From assembly GCA_031276105.1 (NCBI GenBank), contig JAISNS010000171.1, positions 1-22,453 on the forward strand: 22,453 nucleotides of DNA, given 5' to 3'. Below are positions 6,144 to 13,308 of the stretch, piece after piece. The notes below the pieces were generated by a model. The model worked only from the letters and a program-made list of their open reading frames with translations, was not told where the DNA came from and did no database searches. Each line of letters opens with the position of its first letter. The stretch's first letter is position 1. This stretch comes from Dysgonamonadaceae bacterium. GTDB taxonomy: Bacteria; Bacteroidota; Bacteroidia; Bacteroidales; Azobacteroidaceae. The translations under genes were made by a program, and so were the position numbers.

Positions 6144-9011
6144 ATGAAACAGATAGATTTTTTTAGGAGTAAACGAGTAAACAAGTTGACGAGTAAACAA
6201 GTTTCCTTGTCACTTACCACTCGTTTACTTGTTTACTCGTCAACTTGTTTCCTCGTTTACTGCTTCCCCGCTTTTCAGCCGGTTGCAGCGCAAACGAACG
6301 ATACGCTTCCGGCGGAAAAACGCTACGAGGTTGCTTATGGCGTCCGCACGAAAACGGAATTAACATCGGCCATTTCCGTCGTCGGAGGCGAAGAACTCGC
6401 CCGAACGCCGGTTTCAATCCTGAACGACGCCGTACAAGGCAAAGTAAGCGGACTGACCGCCATCCGAACTACCGGCAGCGAGCCGGGATGGACAACCACC
6501 CAGTTTCTGGTACGGGGAATAGGCACTTTCGGCAACGGTCAAACCCCTTTATACATGGTGGATAATGTGGAACGAAACATCACGCAGTTAGACCCCGAAG
6601 AAATTCAATCCTTTACCGTATTGAAAGACGCTGCGGCTACCGTCGCCTACGGAATGAGGGCTGCCAACGGAGTTATTAACGTAACCACTAAAAGAGGATT
6701 TGCCGGTAAAACCCAAATATCATTCAAGGCGCAAGCCGGAATGCAACAGCCGACACGCTTGCCGCAATACTTAAATTCGCAAGAATACGTCCGATACCGC
6801 AATATTGCTCTGGTTAACGACGGATTGCCCATCCCGACCGACCCGCGTTACAATCCCGATAATTACAACGGAACGCAAGATCCTTATCTCTATCCGAATA
6901 CGGATTGGTACGACGAATTTTTGAAAAACGCTTCTCCGCAACAGATTTACAAACTTTCGATCGCCGGAGGGTCGGAACAGGCGCGTTATTTCGTTTTGCT
7001 GGGCGTAACCGACCAACAGGGGTTGTTCCGATTCGGAAATGAAAATTCCGGTTACTCAACTAATTACGATTATACCCGTTACAATGTCCGTTCCAATGTA
7101 GATGTCGATATTACGAAATACCTTTCCGTTTCGCTTGATTTGGCAGGACGCTTGGAAACCAAAGTAGCGCCGAACACTTCCTCTTCCGCTATTTTTACGG
7201 CATTGTCGCAATTCCCGCCGACAATGCCGGTCAAAAACAGGGACGGCTCAATTGCCGGAACCTCCGTTTACACCGGCAATCCCTACGGGCTGATAGCGAA
7301 ATCCGGTTACGGCAACTACATGAATCGTTACCTGCAAGGCAATGTGACCCTCAATCAAAAACTGGATTTTTGGCTCAAAGGGCTTTCTGTCAATGCCTTG
7401 TTTGCTTTCGATAACTACAAGAATTACGATCGGGGCAAAGACAGAACCTTTGCCGTTTACAGCGAAAATACGGACGGAAGCTACACGAAACTGGGAGAAG
7501 ATTCGGAAGTCGGCACGAATTACAGTACTTGGAGTAGCGATTTTTACCTCTTGCTCTCCGGATTTGCCGGATTAAGTTATGTGAATACGTTCGATCAACA
7601 CAGCCTCGGAATTGACGTAAAATACCTGCAATCGCAACGAAACGTTCCGGACAACGAATTGGATTACAAGAATCAGGGCGCTTTCGGACGGATTACTTAC
7701 GGTTTCGATAAACGCTACATCGTCGAATGGGGCTGGTCGTACAGCGGTTCCGAAAATTTCACGGGAGAACGGCGTTTCGACTTTTATCCCGTCGGATCGT
7801 TGGCTTGGGTGGTTTCCAACGAACGGTTTTGGGGAAACCGGTTTTCCATTGATTTCCTGAAACTCAGGGGATCGTATGGTTTGACCGGCAATTCCGACGT
7901 CGGCATCGGACGTTTTCCTTACGAATCGCAATACACGCGCGGCGGCGGATACGTTTTCGGTTCCGGCTTCAGCGATTCGGACGGCTCGCAGGAAGGACGT
8001 CCGGGCAATCCGTACATCGGGGCGGAACACTCGCTCAACGCCAATATCGGCTTAGACGTCGAATGGTCTAACGGCTTGTTTGTGTTGAGCGCCGACGTTT
8101 TCCGCAACGACCGCAAGCAAATCATCACGACCCGCGGCAATACGTTTCCCGGCATTGCCGGCCAAAGCTTGCCTTACGAAAATATCGGATCGGTATTGAA
8201 TCGCGGATTTGAAGTCTCGCTGACGCATCGCAACCAAATCCGCGATTTCGCTTATTACGGGCAAGCCAACCTCTCGTATGCGGCCGACAAAATTACCTAT
8301 ACCGACGAAGTGTCCGGCATAGAACCCTGGCTTTCGTCCATCGGACGTTCCGTCTATCAACAATGGGGCTTGCAATCCGCCGGATTTTTCAACAGTCAGG
8401 AAGAAATAGACGGCTGGGCAAAATCGACTTACGGCGTGGTAAAACCGGGTGACGTCAAATACATCGACCAAAACAACGACCAAATCATCAATGACGACGA
8501 TCGCGTGCCACTGGGAAAACCCTCCATTCCCCAATGGAATTTCGGTTTCCTTTTCGGTTGCAGCTACAAAAATCTGGATTTCAATTTCGCGTTGACCGGC
8601 GTTGCCAATCGCTCAATATTCATCAGCAACAATGTGCTTTGGGGAATGCAGAACAACAATAAAATTACGGCGACCGCCCGCGACGCTTGGCAACAAGGCG
8701 TGAACGAAACGTCGGCGCTTTATCCGCGTTTAACGACGGAAGCAAACAACCATAATTATCGCGAATCCGATATTTGGCAATTCAGCGGCAACTACATCCG
8801 CCTGCAAAACGTGGAAATCGGTTACCGTTTGCCGGAAAACCTGTTGCAAAAAGTACATATTGCCGGATGCCGTTTCTTTGTAAACGGATTTAATCTCTTG
8901 TCGTTCGACCAGTTGAAAAAATTCAACCTGAGCGCCGAGTATCCCGATGCCGGCGTAACGGCTTATCCCGAAACGCGCGTGTTTAATATTGGTATTAATC
9001 TAAAATTTTGA
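6144..9011 (+). CDS. susC-like: SusC/RagA-family TonB-dependent transporter lacking the N-terminal regulatory-like domain (SusC2)
   Basis: I start at ATG 6144 (955 residues) rather than in-frame starts at 5997 (inside SusD1) or 6114. The sequence around 6144 matches the leader of SusD2 at 9010-9036, and a signal peptide follows. The signal (about 1-49, cleavage near VAA|Q) is unusually long and is encoded by the 6168-6261 inverted repeat: basic SKRVNKLTSKQV then hydrophobic RLLVYSSTCFLVYC. The mature protein begins almost at the TonB-box-like YEVAYGV (61-67), so the carboxypeptidase-regulatory-like domain of SusC1 is absent. Plug signatures follow (VRGIGTFGNG, YMVDNVERN, FTVLKDAAATVAYGMRAANG), then a long barrel ending INLKF. 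It should pair with SusD2, whose start lies 9 bp downstream. Family certain; substrate unknown. Confidence 0.94.
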   Translation: MKQIDFFRSKRVNKLTSKQVSLSLTTRLLVYSSTCFLVYCFPAFQPVAAQTNDTLPAEKRYEVAYGVRTKTELTSAISVVGGEELARTPVSILNDAVQGKVSGLTAIRTTGSEPGWTTTQFLVRGIGTFGNGQTPLYMVDNVERNITQLDPEEIQSFTVLKDAAATVAYGMRAANGVINVTTKRGFAGKTQISFKAQAGMQQPTRLPQYLNSQEYVRYRNIALVNDGLPIPTDPRYNPDNYNGTQDPYLYPNTDWYDEFLKNASPQQIYKLSIAGGSEQARYFVLLGVTDQQGLFRFGNENSGYSTNYDYTRYNVRSNVDVDITKYLSVSLDLAGRLETKVAPNTSSSAIFTALSQFPPTMPVKNRDGSIAGTSVYTGNPYGLIAKSGYGNYMNRYLQGNVTLNQKLDFWLKGLSVNALFAFDNYKNYDRGKDRTFAVYSENTDGSYTKLGEDSEVGTNYSTWSSDFYLLLSGFAGLSYVNTFDQHSLGIDVKYLQSQRNVPDNELDYKNQGAFGRITYGFDKRYIVEWGWSYSGSENFTGERRFDFYPVGSLAWVVSNERFWGNRFSIDFLKLRGSYGLTGNSDVGIGRFPYESQYTRGGGYVFGSGFSDSDGSQEGRPGNPYIGAEHSLNANIGLDVEWSNGLFVLSADVFRNDRKQIITTRGNTFPGIAGQSLPYENIGSVLNRGFEVSLTHRNQIRDFAYYGQANLSYAADKITYTDEVSGIEPWLSSIGRSVYQQWGLQSAGFFNSQEEIDGWAKSTYGVVKPGDVKYIDQNNDQIINDDDRVPLGKPSIPQWNFGFLFGCSYKNLDFNFALTGVANRSIFISNNVLWGMQNNNKITATARDAWQQGVNETSALYPRLTTEANNHNYRESDIWQFSGNYIRLQNVEIGYRLPENLLQKVHIAGCRFFVNGFNLLSFDQLKKFNLSAEYPDAGVTAYPETRVFNIGINLKF
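6168..6261. repeat. 35-bp near-perfect inverted repeat inside the SusC2 signal-peptide codons
   Basis: The left arm, 6168-6202, is built from 8-bp units (AGTAAACG, AGTAAACA, AGTTGACG, AGTAAACA). It is complementary to 6227-6261 with one mismatch (C at 6251 where A is expected), with a 24-base spacer. The whole element is in frame: the left arm gives residues 9-20, the spacer and right arm give 21-40. Bases 6168-6198 are identical to 10828-10858. Confidence 0.92.
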
Positions 9012-9020
9012 AATACAATC

Positions 9021-10745
9021 ATGAAACAGATATATTTTTTAATAAGTAAACGAGTTAACGAGTTAACGAGTAAACAAGTTTTCGCGTCATTCGTCACTTG
9101 CCACTTGTCACTCGCTTGTCTCCTCTTTTCCTGCTCCGACTACTTGGACAAAGATTCGCGAACAGACGTCAACCTGAGTTACGAACAAGTGTTCAAAGAC
9201 CCGCACTTGGCGCCCGGATTTTTGAACAATGCCTACACGAATCTGCCCGACGGATTCAACCGCGTGGGTGCGGCGTTACTGGCTTCCGCCTGCGACGAAG
9301 CCGAACATTCCGATGCCGGATCGGGAATCCGCCTCTTTAACAACAACTCCATTTCGGCTTCGTACAATCCCGACGATGTGTGGAACGATATGTACGCCGG
9401 CATCCGCAAGTGCAACATCTTCCTGAAAGAATTAGACGGTTTGATTGCCGAATCAAACAGCATACCGGAAGCCGACCGTCCTAATTATCGCGGACAGGCC
9501 TTGTTTTTGCGGGCTTTCTACCATTTTGAGTTATTGAAACGCTATCAAAATATCATTTATGTCGATACGGTAATCGGTCCGTTCAACGAAGACGAAGCGT
9601 TTGCTTTTCCGCAAGTGACTTTTCACGAAGCGGTTAACCGGATTACCACCGATTGCGATTCGGCTCAAGCATTGTTGCCGAACAAAACGACCGAAGATGC
9701 CACGAAAGGCCGTCCCGCCAAGTCCGCTCCGATGGCGCTGAAAGCTCGTATGCTACTCTACGCGGCCAGTCCGCTGAACAATCCCTGGAATGATAAAAGT
9801 TTGTGGGAAAAAGCAGAAAAAGCCGCGCAGGAAATTTACGACAACAAGAGCGTTTTGGGCATCGGATTAATGTCGAAAGGCAGTTACAGTAAAATTTTTA
9901 CCGAACCCTACAATTCCGAAATCATTTTTGCTACGCAGGCCTCCAACCGCAACGATATTGAAGCGGCCAATTTCCCAATCAGTTATCAGGGAAACGGTTA
10001 TGCAAATCCGTCGCAAGATTTGGTCGACGATTACGTCATGAATGCAACGGCATACAATAATTCGATGAACGGCTACGACCCTGCAAATCCCTACGACAAA
10101 AGGGAAGACCGTTTTGCCGCTACCATTCTTTACAATACCGCTATGTTCAAAGAGGCTCCGGTAGAAACTTTTGTCGGCGGAAAAGACGGCTTGTTCGCCA
10201 CCTCTACGGCAACGAAAACGGGCTATTACCTGCGGAAATTTCTCGTCCCGTCCATCAGTCTGGAGAAAAATGAAACGGCGCGGCGTCCTTGGATATTTTT
10301 CCGCTATGCCGAAGTCATTCTCAACTACGCCGAAGCACGCAACGAAGTGTTGGACGAACCCGACGCTACCGTTTACAAGTTGCTGAATGAGATTCGTTTG
10401 CGGGCAGGAGTGCGAAACAATCTTTCGGCTTCGCAACTCGGCGCCAGCGCTTGGTCGAAAAAAGAGGAAATCCGCAACTATATCAAGCACGAACGCCGGA
10501 TAGAATTGGCATTTGAAGAACATCGCTTCTGGGATTTGCGCCGCTGGAAAGATGCGGAAACCGTATTGAACAAACCGCTCAAAGGAGTTTCCATCGAAAA
10601 AACCGAAAACGGTTTTACTTATACGCCTTTCGACGCCGCTCAGCGTACATTCGATCCGAAATTCTACTGGTATCCGATTCCTCGCGCCGAAATATTGAAA
10701 TACAAAAGCAAAGGAATCGAACTGATGCAAAATCCGGGCTGGTAA
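9021..10745 (+). CDS. susD-like: SusD/RagB-family glycan-binding lipoprotein (SusD2)
   Basis: The 574-residue protein starts 9 bp after SusC2. The lipoprotein signal ends LLFSC with C38 as lipid site, followed by SDYLDKDSRTDVNLSYEQVF, a normal SusD opening. The signal is repeat-derived, with SKRVNELTSKQV at 9-20 and FVTCHLSLAC further on. Family hallmarks: DMYAGIRKCNIFL, GQALFLRAFYHFELLKRYQ, ALKARMLLYAASPLNNPWN, FFRYAEVILNYAEARNE, ERRIELAFEEHRFWDLRRW, and the end WYPIPRAEIL ... MQNPGW. It should form the surface lid of SusC2. Divergence from SusD1 in the middle suggests the two pairs bind different oligosaccharides, perhaps different fragments of one polymer; that is inference. Confidence 0.95.
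   Translation: MKQIYFLISKRVNELTSKQVFASFVTCHLSLACLLFSCSDYLDKDSRTDVNLSYEQVFKDPHLAPGFLNNAYTNLPDGFNRVGAALLASACDEAEHSDAGSGIRLFNNNSISASYNPDDVWNDMYAGIRKCNIFLKELDGLIAESNSIPEADRPNYRGQALFLRAFYHFELLKRYQNIIYVDTVIGPFNEDEAFAFPQVTFHEAVNRITTDCDSAQALLPNKTTEDATKGRPAKSAPMALKARMLLYAASPLNNPWNDKSLWEKAEKAAQEIYDNKSVLGIGLMSKGSYSKIFTEPYNSEIIFATQASNRNDIEAANFPISYQGNGYANPSQDLVDDYVMNATAYNNSMNGYDPANPYDKREDRFAATILYNTAMFKEAPVETFVGGKDGLFATSTATKTGYYLRKFLVPSISLEKNETARRPWIFFRYAEVILNYAEARNEVLDEPDATVYKLLNEIRLRAGVRNNLSASQLGASAWSKKEEIRNYIKHERRIELAFEEHRFWDLRRWKDAETVLNKPLKGVSIEKTENGFTYTPFDAAQRTFDPKFYWYPIPRAEILKYKSKGIELMQNPGW
9045..9116. repeat. Signal-peptide-embedded repeat in SusD2
   Basis: The left part, 9045-9080, has 7- and 8-bp units (AGTAAACG, AGTTAACG, AGTTAACG, AGTAAACA). 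The right part, about 9089-9116, is heptameric in the opposite sense (TCGTCAC, TTGCCAC, TTGTCAC, TCGCTTG). It has the same layout and reading frame as the SusC2 element, but the right part uses the TTGTCAC class instead of the GTTTACTC class, so the two parts pair only imperfectly. Confidence 0.88.
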
Positions 10746-10755
10746 TAAGCGATAA

Positions 10756-10790
10756 GAGTTATGAGTTATGAGTTATGAGTTATGAGTTAT
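10756..10790. repeat. Five perfect tandem copies of GAGTTAT
   Basis: The array fills the middle of the 61-bp gap between SusD2 and the next lipoprotein gene, with five identical 7-bp units and no interruptions. It is the RTTATGA class in another register and is the only perfectly homogeneous array in the window. Slippage during replication could change copy number. Confidence 0.97.
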
Positions 10791-10806
10791 TAAATTTATT
10801 TACAAC

Positions 10807-11319
10807 ATGAAACATTTATTTTATTTAAGTAAACGAGTAAACAAGTTGACGAGTAAACTTGCCTTGTCACTCGTCACCTGTCACTTGTCACTGATTTTTT
10901 CGTTGGCCTTTTCCGCTTGCGAAACGGCAGAAAACATCAGTTTTGGAATGGATCACGAAACGCCGTCCGGAATGGCCGTAACGGATTCTTTACAAGTGCA
11001 TCCCGGACAAACAGTTGATATAAAAATAGCGGTTTCCGATAATGCCGGATTGAGCAAAGTCGTCTTTTCCTACGGCGAGTGGATGATTCGAGAATCTGTT
11101 TCGTTGGCGGAATTGAATTATCCGCAGTCGTACACTTTCGAAACGTCGATCGTCATTCCCGAAGACGCAATCACAGCATGGGAAGAAGACGTGATTTTGA
11201 ACGATGGCAGCAAGAAAACAATCGTGCAACACTATCACCAATTGCTGTTGGAAGCAACCGACAGAAATATGAATGTGAAAGATATACCGGTTTATATTCG
11301 AGTGACGAGTGACAAGTAA
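10807..11319 (+). CDS. Small PUL-associated lipoprotein, probable Ig-like fold
   Basis: The gene encodes 170 residues. Its lipoprotein signal ends LAFSAC with C38 as lipid site, followed by ETAENISF. The signal carries the repeat peptide SKRVNKLTSKLA (8-19) and LVTCHLSL. The mature part (about 130 residues) is strand-rich: QVHPGQTVDIKIAVSDNAGLSKVVFSYGEW, then SYTFETSIVIPEDA and LLLEATDRNMNVKDIPVYI. The 'D..GL..V.f' pattern and closing 'EATD..MNV' strand recall Ig-like domains in bacterial surface proteins and DUF4625-type lipoproteins; I am unsure of the exact family. Sitting right after SusD2, it has the usual place of a third surface glycan-binding lipoprotein. Its last residues (RVTSDK) and stop codon lie within a repeat array at 11299-11341, so the native C-terminus may have been changed. 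Confidence 0.75.
   Translation: MKHLFYLSKRVNKLTSKLALSLVTCHLSLIFSLAFSACETAENISFGMDHETPSGMAVTDSLQVHPGQTVDIKIAVSDNAGLSKVVFSYGEWMIRESVSLAELNYPQSYTFETSIVIPEDAITAWEEDVILNDGSKKTIVQHYHQLLLEATDRNMNVKDIPVYIRVTSDK
10828..10892. repeat. Signal-peptide-embedded repeat in the Ig-like lipoprotein gene
   Basis: Bases 10828-10858 are identical to 6168-6198 (31 bases). They are followed by heptamers TTGTCAC, TCGTCAC, CTGTCAC, TTGTCAC (about 10864-10891). The left part is in the same frame as in SusC2 and SusD2 and begins at codon 8. Confidence 0.9.
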
Positions 11320-11341
11320 CGAGTGACAAGTTTACTCGTTT
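11299..11341. repeat. GTGACRA heptamer array covering the end and stop codon of the Ig-like lipoprotein gene
   Basis: The units read CGAGTGA, CGAGTGA, CAAGTAA, CGAGTGA, CAAG, then TTTACTCGTTT in the opposite sense. The TAA stop at 11317-11319 is part of the third unit. Bases 11307-11331 are complementary at 22 of 25 positions to 11419-11443, so the array can pair across the GH30 start codon. Confidence 0.88.
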
Positions 11342-11372
11342 GATTATCAATAATAAAACAACAAATTTTCGT

Positions 11373-13295
11373 ATGAAACATTCAAACACCTACAACAAAG
11401 GCTCACACCCCCCTCTCTACTCGTCACTTGTCACTTGTCACTCTCATTTGTCACTCGTTTACTTGTTTACTTGTTTACTCGTCAACTCGTTTACCGGAAA
11501 TGCGCAGTCGTATGTTCCGATCAATATTGACGCGGCAACGAGTTACCAAACCATCGTTGGCTTTGCCGCGTCCGATTGTTGGACAGGTAATTATGTCGGA
11601 AAATATTGGAGTGAAACACCCAAAAATACGATAGCGAAATACCTGTTCAGTCAAAATTTCAAGACAGACGGCAGTCCCGAAGGCATCGGCTTGTCGATGT
11701 GGCGCGTCAATCTGGGCGCCGGAACGGTGGAACAGGGCGACGACAGCGGCATAGAAGATATTTCCCGCCGGGCGGAATGTTTTCTCGACGCTTCGGGCGC
11801 TTACGACTGGACAAAACAAGCCGGTCAACAATGGTTTATGCAAAAAGCGAAAGAATACGGCTGCGAATCGTTCGTGCTGTTTTCCAATTCGCCGCCAGTC
11901 AGTTACACGCGCAACGGAAAAGCTTATTCCAACGGCGACGGAAAAACAAATTTGCAAGCCGATAAATACGACGACTTTGCCGGTTTTATGACTGAGGTAC
12001 TCGCGCATTTCAAAGAGGAAGGATTTGATTTCCGCTATATTAGCCCGGTCAACGAGCCTCAATGGGATTGGAAAGACCCCTCGCAAGAAGGATCGCCTTG
12101 GCAAAACGAAGAAATCAAAACTTTAGTGGTTGAATTGGATAAATCGTTACAGGAAAAAGAATTGGAAACTAAAATACTGCTTTCGGAAGCCGGACAATGG
12201 GATCGTTTATACCAAACCAACGGCAGGGCTTCCAACCAGATTTACCGCCTTTTCGACCCCAACAGTTCCGATTATGTCGGGAATTTGCCTTCGGTAGCGC
12301 CGGTTATCGCCGGTCACAGTTATTGGACGCACGACACGAACAGTCAGCTCATTAACGTTCGGAAAAATGTAAAAACGAATGCGAAAAAATACAACCTCGA
12401 CGTTTTTCAAACCGAGTGGAGTATGTTGTCCGGCGGGGAAGGCATTCCCGCTATTGAGGAGGCTTCGTACATGGACATCGCCCTGTTGATGGCTAAAATC
12501 ATTCATTCCGATTTGGCTTTTGCCGATGTAACTTCCTGGTCTTACTGGACTTCAATGGATATGGAACGCTGGGGACACAAAAACCGCTTTTTGCTGGTTT
12601 CGCTTTCGCCCAACAATCCTTACAACGCCATTACGCAATCGAGTACCGTTGCCGACCGATCTACCCTTTGGGCGTTAGGCAATTACAGTTTCTTCATTCG
12701 TCCCGGTTACAAGCGGATTCAGCTCAACGGCGCGAACGATCCGGCCGCTTTGATGGGAACCGCTTACTTGTCGCCCGACACATCCAACGTGGTAGCCGTG
12801 TACGTCAATATGAGTTCGGAAGCGCAAAAGATACGCACAACTTTTTCAAACACAGGACGCTACCGGGCAACGACCAACAAAATGTACATTACCGGTTCGA
12901 GTTACAACCTGAAAAAATACGGCAGCGCCTCGTCGGAAAGCTACGCCGAAGACCGCGAACTGACTATCCCCGCCCGTTCGGTAGCAACGGTCGTTTACTC
13001 GATGGAAGACCAGGGCGACACGGACATTCCGGCTTTGGAAAAATCCGCTTTCCGCCTTTATCCCAATCCCCTTTCGCCGGGCGAAAGCATCCTGATTGAT
13101 TTGCCGGAAACAGCAAAAGGAAATCTTACGCTATCACTTTATTCCACGCAGGGACACTTGGTTTATAGCGGGAATAAAATGATTGAAGAAACGGAAAAAA
13201 GGTTAACTTTACCGCTTAATTTGCCGAAAGGTATTTATCTCCTGAAAATACAATCGGGAAAAAATAATTATCAAGTAAAATTATTAGTAATGTAA
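11373..13295 (+). CDS. GH30-family glycoside hydrolase with T9SS sorting domain; likely endo-beta-1,6-galactanase type
   Basis: I chose ATG 11373 (640 residues) over 11340, because MKHSNTYNKG precedes the signal peptide. The signal (1-44, cleavage near GNA|Q) is largely repeat-encoded (SLVTCHSHLSLVYLFTCLLV). The catalytic domain, about 48-545, opens with ATSYQTIVGFAASDCW, like GH30 (clan GH-A). ISPVNEPQWDW supplies the acid/base E228 and VFQTEWSML the nucleophile E348. Motifs such as GIGLSMWRVNLGAGTVEQGD, RRAECFL and DWTKQAGQQWFMQKAKEYG look most like proteins annotated as endo-beta-1,6-galactanase (GH30 subfamily 5). That substrate call is from memory of the family and is not proven. A beta-sandwich side domain ends in RSVATVVYS (about 540). 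Residues about 560-640 (FRLYPNPLSPGES ... KGIYLLKIQSGKNNYQVKLLVM) are a type A T9SS sorting domain, so the enzyme should be at the cell surface. Confidence 0.88.
   Translation: MKHSNTYNKGSHPPLYSSLVTCHSHLSLVYLFTCLLVNSFTGNAQSYVPINIDAATSYQTIVGFAASDCWTGNYVGKYWSETPKNTIAKYLFSQNFKTDGSPEGIGLSMWRVNLGAGTVEQGDDSGIEDISRRAECFLDASGAYDWTKQAGQQWFMQKAKEYGCESFVLFSNSPPVSYTRNGKAYSNGDGKTNLQADKYDDFAGFMTEVLAHFKEEGFDFRYISPVNEPQWDWKDPSQEGSPWQNEEIKTLVVELDKSLQEKELETKILLSEAGQWDRLYQTNGRASNQIYRLFDPNSSDYVGNLPSVAPVIAGHSYWTHDTNSQLINVRKNVKTNAKKYNLDVFQTEWSMLSGGEGIPAIEEASYMDIALLMAKIIHSDLAFADVTSWSYWTSMDMERWGHKNRFLLVSLSPNNPYNAITQSSTVADRSTLWALGNYSFFIRPGYKRIQLNGANDPAALMGTAYLSPDTSNVVAVYVNMSSEAQKIRTTFSNTGRYRATTNKMYITGSSYNLKKYGSASSESYAEDRELTIPARSVATVVYSMEDQGDTDIPALEKSAFRLYPNPLSPGESILIDLPETAKGNLTLSLYSTQGHLVYSGNKMIEETEKRLTLPLNLPKGIYLLKIQSGKNNYQVKLLVM
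11418..11494. repeat. Signal-peptide-embedded repeat in the GH30 gene, opposite-sense arm only
   Basis: The array starts with heptamers (TCGTCAC, TTGTCAC, TTGTCAC, then TTGTCAC near 11449) and continues with octamers TCGTTTAC, TTGTTTAC, TTGTTTAC, TCGTCAAC, TCGTTTAC (about 11455-11494). It corresponds to the right arm of the SusC2 element, and the left basic arm is missing. It encodes most of the hydrophobic signal-peptide core. Confidence 0.88.
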
Positions 13296-13308
13296 AACAA
13301 AAAGAAAG

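Noticed and set aside
6168..6261. Inverted repeat considered as an invertible phase-variation switch
   Set aside because: The arms are only 24 bp apart, contain no promoter, and no site-specific invertase gene is in the window. Inversion of the spacer would merely change a few signal-peptide residues.
9867..10730. Long open frame (287 codons) on the - strand inside SusD2
   Set aside because: It is antisense to conserved SusD motifs, with no initiation context or recognisable product.
6168..11494. Repeat clusters considered as a CRISPR array
   Set aside because: Units are 7-8 bp and contiguous, with no unique spacers, no 25-40 bp repeats and no cas genes.
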